Source of the DNA: Ianthella basta
Lineage: Eukaryota > Porifera > Demospongiae > Verongiida > Ianthellidae
DNA: 64,000 nucleotides
Direction of reading: 5' to 3'
NCBI GenBank assembly: GCA_964019415.1
Contig: OZ025871.1
Span: 8,431,713 to 8,495,712 of the forward strand
Shown here: positions 63,308 to 64,000 of the stretch, one piece after another
Layout: the number at the start of each line of letters is the position of its first letter
Numbering within the stretch: the stretch's first letter is position 1
Program-made: the position numbers and the translations under genes
Notes under the pieces: model-generated
Told to the model about the DNA's origin: nothing
The model's input: the letters and a program-made list of their open reading frames with translations, nothing else
The model's database searches: none

Positions 63308-63522
63308 AAAACTGAAGTGTACAGGTACAGGGATTGGCTTTATACAGCAGTATGTGTTCAAAAAGGCGGGAAAGTCAGGTGACAGGTGACAGGTCATGAG
63401 TGAATAATAGAAATAACAGTAATCATAATAATAATAATTAATCATAAGAATAAAATGATAGTAATATAGTAGTATTGATGATAAGTCATAGAGTTGATAT
63501 AATGAGAATATGTTAACCTGTC

Positions 63523-63523
63523 T

Positions 63524-63558
<35 letters not shown>
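63523..63558. repeat. Poly(T) run (poly(A) on the element strand)
   Basis: A run of more than 30 T, just 3' of the Penelope-like ORF on the minus strand. Confidence 0.95.
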
Positions 63559-63559
<1 letters not shown>

Positions 63560-63560
63560 G

Positions 63561-64000
63561 TCATGGTGGGTTCAATATGGGGTTCCACATTGATGGCAGG
63601 CATAGACCACGGTCCAAGTTCATGGTCTTCTTGTTGCGTTGGATATGGATGGCCTCTGTTGTCTTCCTTTGCCAAAACCCATTGACGCATCTTCTGACCT
63701 TGGCTTCATCCCAATTGATAGCATGTTTGGTCTCATGAGCGTGGACCGCGATACCATTCTTGGGGTCCCCTCTCTTCACTGCAGACTTGTGCTCCCCAAG
63801 TCTGATTTTCAAGGTCCTCTTTGTTTCACCTATGTAGACACCATCACATTCTTTACATGGAACCTCATACACCACACTCTTCTTCTTTGCTTCTGGAATG
63901 GGGGTCTTCACTTTCATTAGGGTCTTTCGGATGGTTCTCACTGGTCTGAAGGCGGCTTTCACACCAAGGGGGGTGCATATCCTTTCTATCTTTTCACTGA
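63561..64000 (-). CDS. Penelope-like ORF, GIY-YIG endonuclease end (partial)
   Basis: The frame is open from the right window edge to a TGA at 63561. The linker VVYEVPCKECDGVYIGETKR has the Cys pair and the GVYIGET form of the GIY-YIG motif. It is followed by LKIRLGEHKSAVKRGD, HAHETKHAI and TTEAIHIQRN with the catalytic Glu region. In Penelope-like elements this domain follows the RT and cuts the target. The RT itself would lie beyond the window. No lesion is visible in the part present. Confidence 0.9.
   Translation of the reverse strand, partial: SEKIERICTPLGVKAAFRPVRTIRKTLMKVKTPIPEAKKKSVVYEVPCKECDGVYIGETKRTLKIRLGEHKSAVKRGDPKNGIAVHAHETKHAINWDEAKVRRCVNGFWQRKTTEAIHIQRNKKTMNLDRGLCLPSMWNPILNPP

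Larger units (their letters stand above)
63222..64000 (-). mobile_element. Penelope-like retroelement, 3' part, runs off the window
   Basis: The minus-strand element ends at 63222 with the terminal sequence also found in the fold-back at 15617-15771. From right to left it contains the GIY-YIG coding end (63561-64000), a poly(A) run on the minus strand (63527-63558), an A/T-rich stretch and a hammerhead-like ribozyme (63271-63307). This is the expected order for the 3' end of a Penelope-like element with its ribozyme-bearing terminal repeat. Confidence 0.85.

Overview
The window looks like a metazoan nuclear genome from an early-branching invertebrate. Spliced NLR immune genes with CARD and Death domains, a class-IX-like myosin with an RA region, and a dense, varied load of intron-borne transposons all fit a sponge best, but that placement is inference; no species is claimed. 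No rRNA, tRNA or CRISPR locus was recognised.

Layout. (1) 1.5-26.6 kb, minus strand: one large NLR gene. Twelve exons could be traced by splice sites and matching intron phases: a 5' exon with a hydrophobic segment and a 2A translational-recoding motif, CARD, Death domain, a short linker exon, a second CARD, NACHT, and LRR-type exons. The gene runs off the left edge. Its introns hold plus-strand guests: a recent Gypsy LTR element (16.1-20.5 kb), an apparently intact hAT element (23.2-26.1 kb), a Penelope-type ribozyme fold-back and several MITEs. (2) 27.5-43.4 kb, plus strand: three related retrotransposons with one long ORF each (N-terminal Cys-rich CXC-like region, RT, C-terminal restriction-like endonuclease). 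One is intact with a 14-bp target duplication. The other two sit inside a 38-bp tandem array; one of them is split by a CR1/L2-like element that carries its own 2A motif. (3) 43.4-47.5 kb: a MULE-like transposase gene with a Tudor-like C-terminus, bounded by the 38-bp repeats in opposite orientations. (4) 47.6-53.6 kb: a fold-back MITE, then a full-length P-element-like transposon with matching termini, a decayed transposase and a convergent second gene. (5) 54.8-60.9 kb, minus strand: the 3' part of a second NLR copy (LRR exons plus tail exons), duplicated from the first, with a frameshift and a fold-back carrying a RecQ-helicase relic. (6) 62.6-64 kb: a myosin-IX-like exon, plus strand, cut off by a minus-strand Penelope-like element with a GIY-YIG domain and a hammerhead-like ribozyme.

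How the parts fit. The NLR is a putative intracellular sensor: death-fold domains for signalling, NACHT for ATP-driven oligomerisation, LRRs for recognition. Its 5' exon suggests dual targeting through 2A recoding. Almost everything else is mobile DNA, much of it nested, which gives a relative order of insertion: 38-bp array, then RT/endonuclease elements, then the CR1/L2-like element.
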